A stretch of DNA of 64,000 nucleotides from Streptomyces olindensis (GTDB taxonomy: Bacteria; Actinomycetota; Actinomycetes; Streptomycetales; Streptomycetaceae). The notes under the pieces were generated by a model. The model had not been told where the DNA came from. It saw nothing but the letters and a program-made list of their open reading frames with translations, and did not search any database. Shown piece after piece: positions 1 to 8,088 of this stretch (position 1 is the stretch's first letter; every line of letters starts with the position of its first letter). The stretch lies in assembly GCA_000696115.1 (NCBI GenBank), contig JJOH01000012.1, forward strand, positions 62,001 to 126,000. The letters run 5' to 3'. The position numbers and the translations under genes are program-made.

Positions 1-1013
1 GCGGTGACCGACAGCCGGCCGGGCCGGTCCTGGCACCGGTACAGCTTCTGCCCGTCGTACGGCGGCGCGGCCGGGTAGCCGATCGCCGTGACGCGGTCGG
101 CCTTCGGTACGGCGGGCGCCTCGAAGTCCACCGGCAGCGCCGAACCGACCGTCTCCTCCAGCGACTTGCCGCCGCTGCCCTTCTCCGGCGTCACATGGAT
201 GACCGCGAAGTCGTACGGAGCGCCGTCCCCGCCCGTCGAACCGCCCTGCTCGATCCACTGGTCCGAGGTCTGCGCCCAGTCACCCCACCAGACGCCGTAC
301 GGTGCGACGTCCTCACGGGTGGCGTTCTCCAGCTCCGCGACCGACTTGCCGTCGTCGTTGTACGACGGCACGAACGCGATGTTGCGGTACCAGCCGCCCT
401 TCTTGCCCGCGTGCACGCAATGGCCCGCCGTCCACACCAGGTTGGACTTGCCCGGGTGGGCCGGGTCCTGCACCACCGTCGCCGAGCAGACGGCCGAGCC
501 CTTGGGGGAGTCGAAGAACACCTTCCCGGCCGTGGGAACGGCGGCGTGGTACGACGGCGGCACCGCCTGCGCCTCGACCGGCGCGGGCGTGGGGTCGGTG
601 ACGCCCTGGTCACCCGAGAGGTCACCGTCGTCGACGCCCTGGTCCGGCTCCTCGGCCTCGCGCATGCGGTCCGGGTCCCAGAGCCCCTCGATGATGGGGT
701 TGATGTACTCGTGGGCCTCGCGCAGCCAGTCGTCGCGGTCCCAGTTCTTCCAGGCGCCGTTCTTCCACTTGTCGATGTCGATCCCGTGCTCACGGAGCCG
801 GTCCCTGATGTCGTCCGGGATCCTGAGCTTGCCGTCGTCGGAGGCGGTGGCGGACGCGGAGGCCTCCCCGCCCGCCGCGGCGTCCCCCGACTCGCAGGCG
901 GTGGCGGTCAGCGCGAGCGCCGAGGCGAGGGCCACGGCGGCCAGCACGGGGGAGTTCCTGCGGCGCGGCCTCCCCCCTGGACCGGTGGTGGACGACGGCC
1001 GTGTGGATCGCAT
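1..1013 (-). CDS. Secreted trypsin-like serine protease (3' end off the window)
   Basis: Only the N-terminal ~337 residues are in the window; the C-terminus lies beyond the left edge. An Arg-rich N-terminus is followed by a hydrophobic stretch ending ALALTATAC at Cys40. This is a Sec signal, possibly a weak lipobox because the -3 residue is Ala. Next come an acidic, Trp-rich linker (KWKNGAWKNWDRDDW) and a chymotrypsin-fold region. WTAGHC, near residue 197, supplies the catalytic His, and PYDFAVIHV, near 267, supplies the Asp. The GNSGGP serine should lie off the edge, so activity cannot be confirmed. The ATG start fits the signal peptide. It is probably an exported peptidase of unknown substrate. 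The family call is firm; lipoprotein status is inferred. Confidence 0.85.
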   Translation of the reverse strand, partial: MRSTRPSSTTGPGGRPRRRNSPVLAAVALASALALTATACESGDAAAGGEASASATASDDGKLRIPDDIRDRLREHGIDIDKWKNGAWKNWDRDDWLREAHEYINPIIEGLWDPDRMREAEEPDQGVDDGDLSGDQGVTDPTPAPVEAQAVPPSYHAAVPTAGKVFFDSPKGSAVCSATVVQDPAHPGKSNLVWTAGHCVHAGKKGGWYRNIAFVPSYNDDGKSVAELENATREDVAPYGVWWGDWAQTSDQWIEQGGSTGGDGAPYDFAVIHVTPEKGSGGKSLEETVGSALPVDFEAPAVPKADRVTAIGYPAAPPYDGQKLYRCQDRPGRLSVT

Positions 1014-1185
1014 GATCTGACTCCCCCTGATATGGACGAACATGGACGACACCGGTGCTTCGGCCGCCGTTCTCCACCGCTGTACGGGGACTTCGGGCCG
1101 ACTCACCGCGTCCGGGAACGGCACCACACCCTATGGGGTGGCTGTGGGGGAGGACCGACGGAACAGCAACAGTTCCGTCACGGAA

Positions 1186-1206
1186 AGGATCTTGAGACAA
1201 CCCGTA
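1186..1206. repeat. Left copy of 21-bp imperfect direct repeat flanking the pseudogene
   Basis: The sequence begins AGGATCTTGAG and ends AACCCGTA. It matches 2854-2874 at 19 of 21 positions; the differences are in the middle (ACA versus GGA). The two copies bracket the NB-ARC/TPR pseudogene. Confidence 0.7.
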
Positions 1207-1240
1207 CGGGATCCGGAGTGGAACGGTGTCCGAGCGGGCA

Positions 1241-1270
1241 GGTCCCGTTCGCGCAGGTCCCGTTCGCGCA
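1241..1270. repeat. Perfect 2 x 15-bp tandem repeat
   Basis: The unit GGTCCCGTTCGCGCA occurs twice head-to-tail and ends 13 bp upstream of the ATG of the pseudogene. It may be a slippage duplication in the former leader region. Confidence 0.8.
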
Positions 1271-1283
1271 GGACAGGGGGGCC

Positions 1284-2785
1284 ATGGCAGGAAGTCCCGA
1301 CAGGCGACGACGTGAGGTGCTGCTGCTCGCGGCCGAACCCGTCCTCGGGGCCGCCGTGGGCGCGCTGACGAACCTGGTCACCCACCTTGAACTGGTGGCT
1401 CTTCGGCGCGCTGCTCCTGCTGGTCACGCTCGCCGCCCTGAGGGCCGCGCTGGTCCCGGGCGGCAGTACCGCCGCGGGCGACTCCGCTCCGGTCATGGGA
1501 TCCGACGGCCGGAGCGATGGCCCGAAGACACTGCCGCCGGGCGCGGCGGTGTTCGCCGGCCGTGACAACGAGCTGGACCGGCTGCTGACCGCCGAGCCGC
1601 CCGCCACCGCGACACGACCTCTCGTCTGTCTCGTCACGGGCCGCTCCGGCAGCGGCAAGACGGAGCTCGCCGTCCAGGCGGCCCACCGGCTCGGGGAGCG
1701 TTACCCGGGCGGGCGGCTCTTCGTGGGGTACCGCAGCAACACGGGGTCGGCGGGCCACCTTCGCCCGGAGGACGTTCTCGCCGCGGTGCTGGTCACCGTC
1801 GGAGCGGCTCCGGCGACGACCGACTTCGACCTGGACAGCATGACCACGCAGTGGCGCACCGCGGTCGGGGACAGACCGTTCCTGATGGTCGCCGAGCCGA
1901 CCCCGCCCGCCCTGCGTGCCGAGCCGCACCGACCCGACCAACGGGACGGCCCTGCCGCTCGCCGAGGAAGCGGCCGACGCCTTCCGCAGGCTGCGCGACC
2001 ATCGCAACGAGGCATACTGCGCCGGCGAAGTCGCCACGAACCTCTACCACCTGGCCGACTCCCCGACGGCCCGCGCCAGGATGCTGCGGGCCGTCGCCCT
2101 CCACCGGGACCGGGACCAGTGGCGCGGAGAGGCCAACGGGCTCGGAGTGCTCGGGATGATCAACAGGGCCACCGGCGACTACGCGGAGGCGCGGGACAGG
2201 CTCTCCGAGGGCTGCGCATCTACCAGGAGCAGGGGAACCAGCGGAACGAGGCGTGGATCCTCATCGAACTCGGCACCATCGACCGCCTCACCGGAGACCA
2301 CGACAGCGCCGAGGACCGTTTCCGCGCGGCCCTGCGGATCAACTCCGTCGCGTCGGACCGCAACGGCCGTGCCTGGGCGCGACGCGAGATCGGAATCGTG
2401 AGACGGATCCAGGGCCGTCACACCGAGGCCCGGGACCTCCTCGAAGAGGCTCTGGAGGAGTTCAGGAGCCTGCACAGCGAGCGGAACATCGCGGACGTGC
2501 TCGTCGAGCTCTGCACCCTCCACAGGGTCAAGGGCGAGCACGGTGCCGCACGGGAACGAGGCGTTGCCGCACTCCACAAGTACCAGGAGCTGGGAAACCT
2601 CCGAGGTGCGGCCTGGGCGGAAGTCGAACTGGGCGTCGTCGACGCGCGGACCGGCGAACCGACGTCCGCCGCCGACCGCTTCGAGCGCGCCCGTACGACA
2701 TAAGGACCTGGAACGGGCCCTGTCGGAGTACACCGACCTCGGCGCGGCACAGGTCGCGGAGGTCCGTGACCTTCTCGGAAGGTGA
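1284..2785 (+). pseudogene. Decayed NB-ARC/TPR (tetratricopeptide) signalling ATPase gene
   Basis: The protein can be read only by switching frames. The start at ATG 1284 gives MAGSPDRRRREVLLL. A frame change near 1385 leads to a membrane-like segment (WWLFGALLLLVTLAAL) and a Walker A motif, GRSGSGKTEL. After VGDRPFLM near 1890 the rest of the NTPase domain is missing. TPR-like helices resume in another frame from about 1930 (AADAFRRLRDHRNEAYCAGE). The frame shifts again near 2213 into further TPRs (RNEAWILIELGTIDRLTGD) and once more near 2690, ending with the natural-looking C-terminus EVRDLLGR at 2785. At least three frameshifts plus a large internal deletion make a functional product very unlikely. 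Intact relatives are large STAND-type ATPases. Sequencing error cannot explain the missing domain. Confidence 0.8.
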
Positions 2786-2853
2786 GACGTCCCGTCGGAC
2801 ATCTCGGGCTCGCAGCGGGACCTCGCCGGGTCATGCCGTGACAAGGATCTTGC

Positions 2854-2874
2854 AGGATCTTGAGGGAACCCGTA
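2854..2874. repeat. Right copy of 21-bp imperfect direct repeat
   Basis: This is the partner of 1186-1206. Just upstream, the 9-mer AGGATCTTG is also repeated in tandem (2844-2852 and 2854-2862). The repeat lies in the upstream region of the siderophore operon, so it could also be a regulatory element. Confidence 0.7.
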
Positions 2875-2967
2875 ACCGCGTGAGCGGTCCGGGGTTGGTA
2901 GCGGTGGGGGTCCGGCTGTCTGCACGCCGCCCTCTGTGCCCGTGCCCAGTGGGAGGTCAGGGAAGTC

Positions 2968-4482
2968 GTGGCGGAATCCACCCATGGGGAATGCGCGCCG
3001 GAGGAGGCCGCTGTGGGGCGTATGCCGGTGAAGGCCCTGCCCGACGGTGCCGTCGACGACGCCGCACCCGGTGCGCGCTCCGCGCACGAGGGAATCCTGC
3101 GCCGTCAGTCCGCGCGCGAGTCCGCGGCCCGGACCTACGCCCGAGCCCTGCCGATCGTGCCCGTACGGGCACGGGGACTCACCATCGAGGGCGCGGACGG
3201 CCGCCGCTACCTGGACTGCCTCTCGGGCGCCGGCACGCTCGCGCTCGGGCACAACCACCCGGTCGTGCTGGACGCCATCCGCAAGGTCCTCGACTCCGGC
3301 GCGCCCCTGAACGTCCTCGACCTCGCCACACCCGTCAAGGACGCCTTCATCACCGAGCTGTTCCACACCCTGCCGCCAGGGCTCGCCGGTCGGGCACGCG
3401 TACGGTTCTGCGGACCGGCCGGCAGCGACGCCGTGGAGACCGCCTGCGAACTCGTACGTGCGGCGACCGGGCGGACCGGCCTCATCGCGTTCACCGGCGC
3501 CGGACACGGAAGGGCACCCGGACCGCTCGACGCGTCCGCCGGCCCCCTCGACCAGGTCGTCCGCCTGCCCTACCCGCAGGACTACCGCTGCCCGTTCGGT
3601 GTCGGGGGCGAACGCGGGGCCGACCTCGCCGCCCATTGGACCGCATCCGTGCTCGACGACCCCGGCTCCGGCGTGCCGGCGCCCGCCGGGATGATCGTCG
3701 AGCCCGTCCCGGGCGAGGGCGGGGTGATCCCCGCACCGGACACCTGGCTGCGGCGCATGCGGCAGCTCACGGCCGACCGGTCCGTCCCGCTGATCGTCGA
3801 CGAGATCGAGACGGGCGTCGGACGGACCGGCGCCTTCTGGGCCGTGGAGCACAGCGGCGTGACCCCCGACGTGATGGTCCTCTCCAAGGCCATCGGAGGC
3901 AGCCTGCCGCTGGCCGTCGTCGTCCACCGCGACGACCTCGACGCCTGGGAACCCGGCGCCGACACCGGCACCTTCCGCGGCAACCAGCTCGCCATGGCCG
4001 CCGGCACGGCGACCCTCGCCCACGTCCGGGAGAACCGTCTCGCCGAGCGCGCGGCGGCACTCGGCGCCCGGATGCTCGACCAACTCCAGGAGCTGTCCCG
4101 GGAGTTCCCGTGCGTCGGGGATGTGCGGGGGCGGGGTCTGATGATCGGTGTCGAGCTGGTGGATCCGCAGGCGGAGCCGGACGCCGGGCGAGGAGCCGGG
4201 GCCGCGGGAGACGGCGAAGGGGATCCGCCGGTGACCGCGGACAGCCCGCGCCGGCCGCATCCCGCCGCCCCCGACCTGGCCGCCGATGTGCAGAGGGAGT
4301 GCCTGCGGCGCGGCCTCATCGTCGGACTCGGCGGCCGTCACGCGAGCGTCGTACGGCTGCTGCCGCCCCTGACGATCACCGACGAACAGGCGGTCGCCGT
4401 GCTGGACCGTCTGGCCGACGCCGTCCGGGCCGCGGCACGGCGCCGTGAGGTCGCGCGGCAGCAGCGCCGTACCCGCGAGTGA
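2968..4482 (+). CDS. PLP-dependent class III aminotransferase (diaminobutyrate/EctB-like) of a siderophore operon
   Basis: This fold-type I, class III aminotransferase probably converts aspartate semialdehyde and glutamate to 2,4-diaminobutyrate, or handles a related diamine, for the downstream siderophore synthetase. Visible hallmarks are GRRYLDCLSGAGTLALGHNHP near the N-terminus, IVDEIETGVGRTG with the cofactor Asp, the Schiff-base Lys at about residue 307 in VLSKAIGG, and TGTFRGNQLA. The usual substrate-loop sequence is altered to GAGHGRAPGP. A Gly/Pro/Asp-rich insert at about residues 395-433 is absent from typical relatives. The GTG start has a GGGAGG-type ribosome site upstream. It leads a co-directional trio with the IucA/IucC and GNAT genes. 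The family is certain; the exact substrate is inferred from context. Confidence 0.85.
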   Translation: MAESTHGECAPEEAAVGRMPVKALPDGAVDDAAPGARSAHEGILRRQSARESAARTYARALPIVPVRARGLTIEGADGRRYLDCLSGAGTLALGHNHPVVLDAIRKVLDSGAPLNVLDLATPVKDAFITELFHTLPPGLAGRARVRFCGPAGSDAVETACELVRAATGRTGLIAFTGAGHGRAPGPLDASAGPLDQVVRLPYPQDYRCPFGVGGERGADLAAHWTASVLDDPGSGVPAPAGMIVEPVPGEGGVIPAPDTWLRRMRQLTADRSVPLIVDEIETGVGRTGAFWAVEHSGVTPDVMVLSKAIGGSLPLAVVVHRDDLDAWEPGADTGTFRGNQLAMAAGTATLAHVRENRLAERAAALGARMLDQLQELSREFPCVGDVRGRGLMIGVELVDPQAEPDAGRGAGAAGDGEGDPPVTADSPRRPHPAAPDLAADVQRECLRRGLIVGLGGRHASVVRLLPPLTITDEQAVAVLDRLADAVRAAARRREVARQQRRTRE

Positions 4483-4581
4483 GCTGCGGCAGCGCGCGAG
4501 TTCACGCACGAGCGACCACGTCGCGAGACTTCGCACTCCCACGGGCGCGCCATGCCGCACCCCTCGGCGCGCAGACCCCGA

Positions 4582-4635
4582 CCGCACGATCAGGAACCAC
4601 CGCACGATCAGGAACCACCGCACGATCAGGAACCA
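4582..4635 (+). repeat. Three perfect 18-bp tandem repeats upstream of the siderophore synthetase start
   Basis: The 18-mer CCGCACGATCAGGAACCA occurs three times in a row. If the upstream ATG at 4552 were used, it would encode PHDQEP three times. With the preferred TTG start at 4654 it lies in the leader between the two genes. Confidence 0.85.
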
Positions 4636-4653
4636 CCCCACGAGGTACCCGTC

Positions 4654-6741
4654 TTGAACGCCATCCCCGAGCCCGACGCCCACGCCGCGACGCGGGGAGC
4701 GGGCCCCCCTGACGTCCGGACGCCGGAGACGTCGGTGACCTCCGTGATTCCCCGCCAGGGGGCTGCGGCGTCTCCCCCCGAGGGCATGGGCGCCGGTCCC
4801 GCCTCCGACCTCCTGGAGCACCCCGATCCGGACATCGCCGCCCAGGCGGCAGCCATGGAGAACCTGCTGCGCTGCTGGGTCCGCGAAACCGGCCGGCCTG
4901 CCCCTGCCGACGGCGTCCTCCACATTCCCCTTCCCGCCAGTGGCACCGCCCTCCTCGCTCCGGTCCGCTACTGGTCCCCGACGGGCTGGCACCGCTTCGG
5001 CCTTCCGCGTCTGGCCGACACCCGCGACCACGCCCCACCGGCCGACGCCGTCACGGTCGCCGCCCTGCTCGGCCGGGAGGCGCTCACCTCGTCCAGGGTC
5101 CGGGCAGCGACCGCCCGCACCTCGGGCACCAGCGACGCCCATGCGACCGGTCTCCCGGCCGACCCCGGCTCCGCCGCCCATGAGGTCACCGACCTCGTCG
5201 CGAAGGTCGCCGACTCACTCGGCCGCGTCGCCACGTTCGTCCGCGACCGCCGGGAACACCCGGCCGATGCCCCCGACCTTTTCCTGGCCGCCGAACAGGC
5301 ACTCGTCCTCGGACACCCCCTGCACCCCGCCCCGAAGAGCCGCGAGGGACTCTCCGAGGCCGAAGCCCGGCGGTACTCACCCGAAACACGCGGTTCCTTC
5401 CCTCTGCACTGGATGGCTGTCGCCCCCTCCGTCCTCGCCACCGACTCCTCCTGGACCGAACGCGGCCGCCCTGTCGCCGCACCCCGGCTCACCGCACGCC
5501 TGGCCGGAACCGGACTGCCGCTGCCGGACGGCTACGTCCCCCTGCCCCTGCACCCCTGGCAGGCGCACGAGGTCCGGCACCGTCCCGAGACAGCCGCCCT
5601 GCTGGACAGCGGACTGCTCCGCGAGCTCGGCCCCCACGGCACTCCCTGGCACCCCACCTCCTCCGTACGCACCGTCTACCGCTCCGGCGCCTCCGCGATG
5701 CTCAAGCTGTCGCTGGGCCTGCGCATCACCAACTCCCGCCGCGAGAACCTCCGCAAGGAACTCCACCGCGGTGTCGAGGTCCATCGCCTGCTCCGCGGCG
5801 GCCTCGCGCAGCAGTGGCGGGCCGTGCATCCGGACTTCGACATCGTGCGCGACCCGGCCTGGCTCGCTGTCGACGGCCCCGACGGCACCCCGTTGCCCGG
5901 GCTGGACGTGGTGATCCGCCACAATCCGTTCAGTCCCGCGGACGACGTCTCCTGCGTCGCCGGACTCGTCTCGCTTCGCCCGTGCTCTGCGATCCGGTCG
6001 GGAACGGCCCGGTTGGAGACGGCCCCGTTGGAGACGGCCTGGTCGGAAACAATGCGGTCAGAAACGATGCGGTCAGGAGCGGTCGCCGATCTGCCGGAGA
6101 CGCGGGACCCTGCCCCCGCCCTGTCGTCCCGCCTGGCCGCGGTCGTCACCGGCCTCGCCCGCAGGACCGGACGCCCCAGTGGAGCCGTAGCCGCCGAGTG
6201 GTTCCTGCGCTACCTCGAACACGTCGTGCGCCCGGTCCTGTGGCTGGACGGCGAGGCAGGCATCGCCCTGGAGGCCCACCAGCAGAACACCCTGCTCCTG
6301 CTGGACGCCGACGGCTGGCCCACAGGCGGCCGCTACCGCGACAACCAGGGCTACTACTTCCGGGAGTCCCGACGCGCGGACCTCGACGCCCGGCTGCCCG
6401 GCGTCGGGGAGCAGAGCGACACGTTCGTCCGCGACGAGGTCATCGACGAACGCCTCGCGTACTACCTGGCCGTCAACAACGTACTCGGCCTCATCGGCGC
6501 CTTCGGATCCCAGCAACTGGCCGACGAGAGACTGCTGCTCGCCGCCTTCCGCCGTTTCCTCGGACAGGCCGCCTCCGGCCGGGCCAGGCTGCGCACCTCG
6601 CTGCCCGCCCTGTTGCTCGACTCACCCGTCCTGCGCTGCAAGGCCAACCTGCTGACCCGGCTGCACGGCCTGGACGAACTCATCGGCCCGGTCGACACCC
6701 AGTCCGTCTACGTCACCATCGCCAACCCCCTGCACTCCTGA
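4654..6741 (+). CDS. IucA/IucC-family NRPS-independent siderophore synthetase
   Basis: The ~695-residue protein adenylates a carboxylate (citrate or succinate type) and condenses it with an amine or hydroxylamine to build a siderophore in the cytoplasm. Family motifs are in order: HPLHPAPKSREG near residue 221 (nucleotide binding), PLHPWQAHEV near 298, SSVRTVY near 335, LGLRITNSRREN near 352, LEAHQQNTLLLL near 539, and GRYRDNQGYYF near 560. The FhuF-like C-terminal part follows. TTG 4654 was chosen because GAGG lies 8 bp upstream; ATG 4552 is in frame but has no ribosome site and adds only a tandem-repeat tail. A five-unit degenerate 15-bp repeat sits inside the gene at 6010-6084. Substrate specificity cannot be read from the sequence. 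Confidence 0.92.
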   Translation: MNAIPEPDAHAATRGAGPPDVRTPETSVTSVIPRQGAAASPPEGMGAGPASDLLEHPDPDIAAQAAAMENLLRCWVRETGRPAPADGVLHIPLPASGTALLAPVRYWSPTGWHRFGLPRLADTRDHAPPADAVTVAALLGREALTSSRVRAATARTSGTSDAHATGLPADPGSAAHEVTDLVAKVADSLGRVATFVRDRREHPADAPDLFLAAEQALVLGHPLHPAPKSREGLSEAEARRYSPETRGSFPLHWMAVAPSVLATDSSWTERGRPVAAPRLTARLAGTGLPLPDGYVPLPLHPWQAHEVRHRPETAALLDSGLLRELGPHGTPWHPTSSVRTVYRSGASAMLKLSLGLRITNSRRENLRKELHRGVEVHRLLRGGLAQQWRAVHPDFDIVRDPAWLAVDGPDGTPLPGLDVVIRHNPFSPADDVSCVAGLVSLRPCSAIRSGTARLETAPLETAWSETMRSETMRSGAVADLPETRDPAPALSSRLAAVVTGLARRTGRPSGAVAAEWFLRYLEHVVRPVLWLDGEAGIALEAHQQNTLLLLDADGWPTGGRYRDNQGYYFRESRRADLDARLPGVGEQSDTFVRDEVIDERLAYYLAVNNVLGLIGAFGSQQLADERLLLAAFRRFLGQAASGRARLRTSLPALLLDSPVLRCKANLLTRLHGLDELIGPVDTQSVYVTIANPLHS
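6010..6084 (+). repeat. Five degenerate 15-bp in-frame repeats inside the siderophore synthetase
   Basis: Successive 15-bp units encode RLETA, PLETA, WSETM, RSETM and RSGAV. They fall between the two conserved halves of the synthetase, where families usually have a variable loop, so length change here should be tolerated. Confidence 0.7.
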
Positions 6742-6822
6742 TCACGCTGACCGTCCATGACCACAACCGACCTCCTTCCTCGCTGAGGACATGCCCCATT
6801 CCCTTTCTGAGAGGAGCGTTTG

Positions 6823-7908
6823 GTGCTTCCCGCCGATCCGACCGCCGATGCCGATGCCGATGCCGATGCCGATACCGGTAGCGGTGGTGGTGGCGGTGCC
6901 CGTGTCGTGGCCACCGCGTCCGTGCCCGCGGCCGGGTCCGCTGGGTCCGCCGGGTCCGACGGAGACCGGAGGGCCGGTGTTCCCGGGCCAGGGGCACCGG
7001 CCTCCGAGCCGGGCACGGAGGCCGGCGGCGGCTCAGGCGTCGGACCGGACGGGGGCTCCCGAGGCGGGACCGAGGCGCATGCGGCAGCGGCTAGCGGTGC
7101 CGGTCCCCGTGCGGACACCGACGCACGCGGGCACATCACCGGCGCGGGTCCCAGCGCGGGCGGGCACGCCGAGGACACCATGGACCTGCGGCTCCCGGAC
7201 GAACTCGTCGCCCTCATCGCGGGGCCGGAGCCGGACGGCGACGGAGCACGGCGGTGGGACCACGACACCGCACGCCCCTCCGCATCCGGCACCGCGCACC
7301 GCGACACGTCCGTCCGCCCAGTCCTCCCGCACCATGACGACCTCCTCGACCACGTCGCCGACTGGGGCCCGGCCGACACGCCCGCGGGCTTCTTCCACCT
7401 GGTCCCCGTGCGGATCGAACGCGACCTGCCGCTCATCAGCCGCTGGATGAACGACCCGGCCACCGCGGCGTTCTGGGCGCTGTCCGGACCGCAGGACGTG
7501 ACCGAGGACCATCTGCGGGCCCAGCTCGCCGGTGACGGGCGCAGTGTGCCCTGCATCGGCGTGCTGGACGGAACGCCTATGAGCTACTGGGAGATCTACC
7601 GGGCGGATCTGGACCCGCTGGCCCGTCACTATCCCGCCCGGCCTCACGACACGGGAGTCCACCTCCTGGTCGGCGCGGTCGCCGACCGGGGGCGTGGTCT
7701 CGGTGGTCTGCTGCTCAGGGCCGTGGCGGATCTGGTTCTGGCGCGGCGCCCCTCCTGCGCACGCGTCATCGCGGAACCCGACATTCGCAACACCCCCTCC
7801 ATCGCTGCCTTCCTGACCGCCGGCTTCCGGTTCTCCGCCGAGGTCGACCTGCCCGCCAAGCGGGCCGCCCTCATGGTCCGAGACCGGTCCCTCCGGCACC
7901 TTCTGTAG
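6823..7908 (+). CDS. GNAT-family (IucB/AlcB-like) siderophore acyltransferase with long low-complexity N-terminus
   Basis: The C-terminal ~185 residues form a GNAT acyltransferase of the siderophore hydroxylamine-acylating type. HLVPVRIERDLPLISRWMNDP starts the domain, DVTEDHLRAQLAGD and MSYWEIYRADLDPLARHY follow, and GAVADRGRGLGGLLLRAVAD is the acetyl-CoA loop. The N-terminal ~170 residues are Ala/Gly/Asp/Pro-rich with an (AD)n tract from five GCCGAT hexamers. GTG 6823 sits 6 bp after GAGGAG and is preferred over TTG 6820. The gene ends the siderophore operon. It likely acylates an amine or hydroxylamine side chain before or after condensation. No flavin N-hydroxylase or decarboxylase gene is present nearby, so the pathway is incomplete here. 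Confidence 0.85.
   Translation: MLPADPTADADADADADTGSGGGGGARVVATASVPAAGSAGSAGSDGDRRAGVPGPGAPASEPGTEAGGGSGVGPDGGSRGGTEAHAAAASGAGPRADTDARGHITGAGPSAGGHAEDTMDLRLPDELVALIAGPEPDGDGARRWDHDTARPSASGTAHRDTSVRPVLPHHDDLLDHVADWGPADTPAGFFHLVPVRIERDLPLISRWMNDPATAAFWALSGPQDVTEDHLRAQLAGDGRSVPCIGVLDGTPMSYWEIYRADLDPLARHYPARPHDTGVHLLVGAVADRGRGLGGLLLRAVADLVLARRPSCARVIAEPDIRNTPSIAAFLTAGFRFSAEVDLPAKRAALMVRDRSLRHLL
6844..6873 (+). repeat. Five-copy GCCGAT hexanucleotide tract
   Basis: Five perfect GCCGAT units lie at the 5' end of the acyltransferase gene and encode Ala-Asp dipeptides. Because the unit is six bases, expansions keep the reading frame. Confidence 0.85.
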
Positions 7909-8088
7909 CGCTGTGTCACCGCACCATCACTCATTGAACGTGGGCGAGGTCGCGGCAGTTCCCACCAGCCGCACGTCTTTCTTGTCCGCCGTCCCCACCC
8001 CCGCCGAGGAGACCACGGTCTTGATCCCGTCGCCCGTCCCCGCCTTGATCACCCGTTTGTCAGTGCCGGGTCGTAGGGTGGTCGCGCT

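Larger units (their letters stand above)
1014..1283. other. Intergenic region with one copy of a flanking repeat and a 15-bp tandem duplication
   Basis: There is no convincing gene here. It holds the left copy of a 21-bp imperfect direct repeat at 1186-1206, whose right copy is at 2854-2874. A perfect two-copy tandem repeat of GGTCCCGTTCGCGCA lies at 1241-1255 and 1256-1270, immediately before the decayed gene that starts at 1284. Confidence 0.6.

Noticed and set aside
2786..2967. Iron box before the siderophore operon
   Set aside because: No TTAGGTTAGGCT-like sequence is present between the pseudogene and the GTG start.
2179..5181. Open frame of ~1000 codons on the minus strand
   Set aside because: It is antisense to the pseudogene, the aminotransferase and the siderophore synthetase, with Gly/Arg-rich shadow composition and no recognisable domain.
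8000..8088. SOS box before the dinG-type helicase
   Set aside because: No GAAC-N4-GTTC or close variant was found in the upstream DNA.
7909..8088. Possible gene remnant between the acyltransferase and helicase genes
   Set aside because: Only short unbiased frames with no ribosome site; probably plain intergenic DNA.
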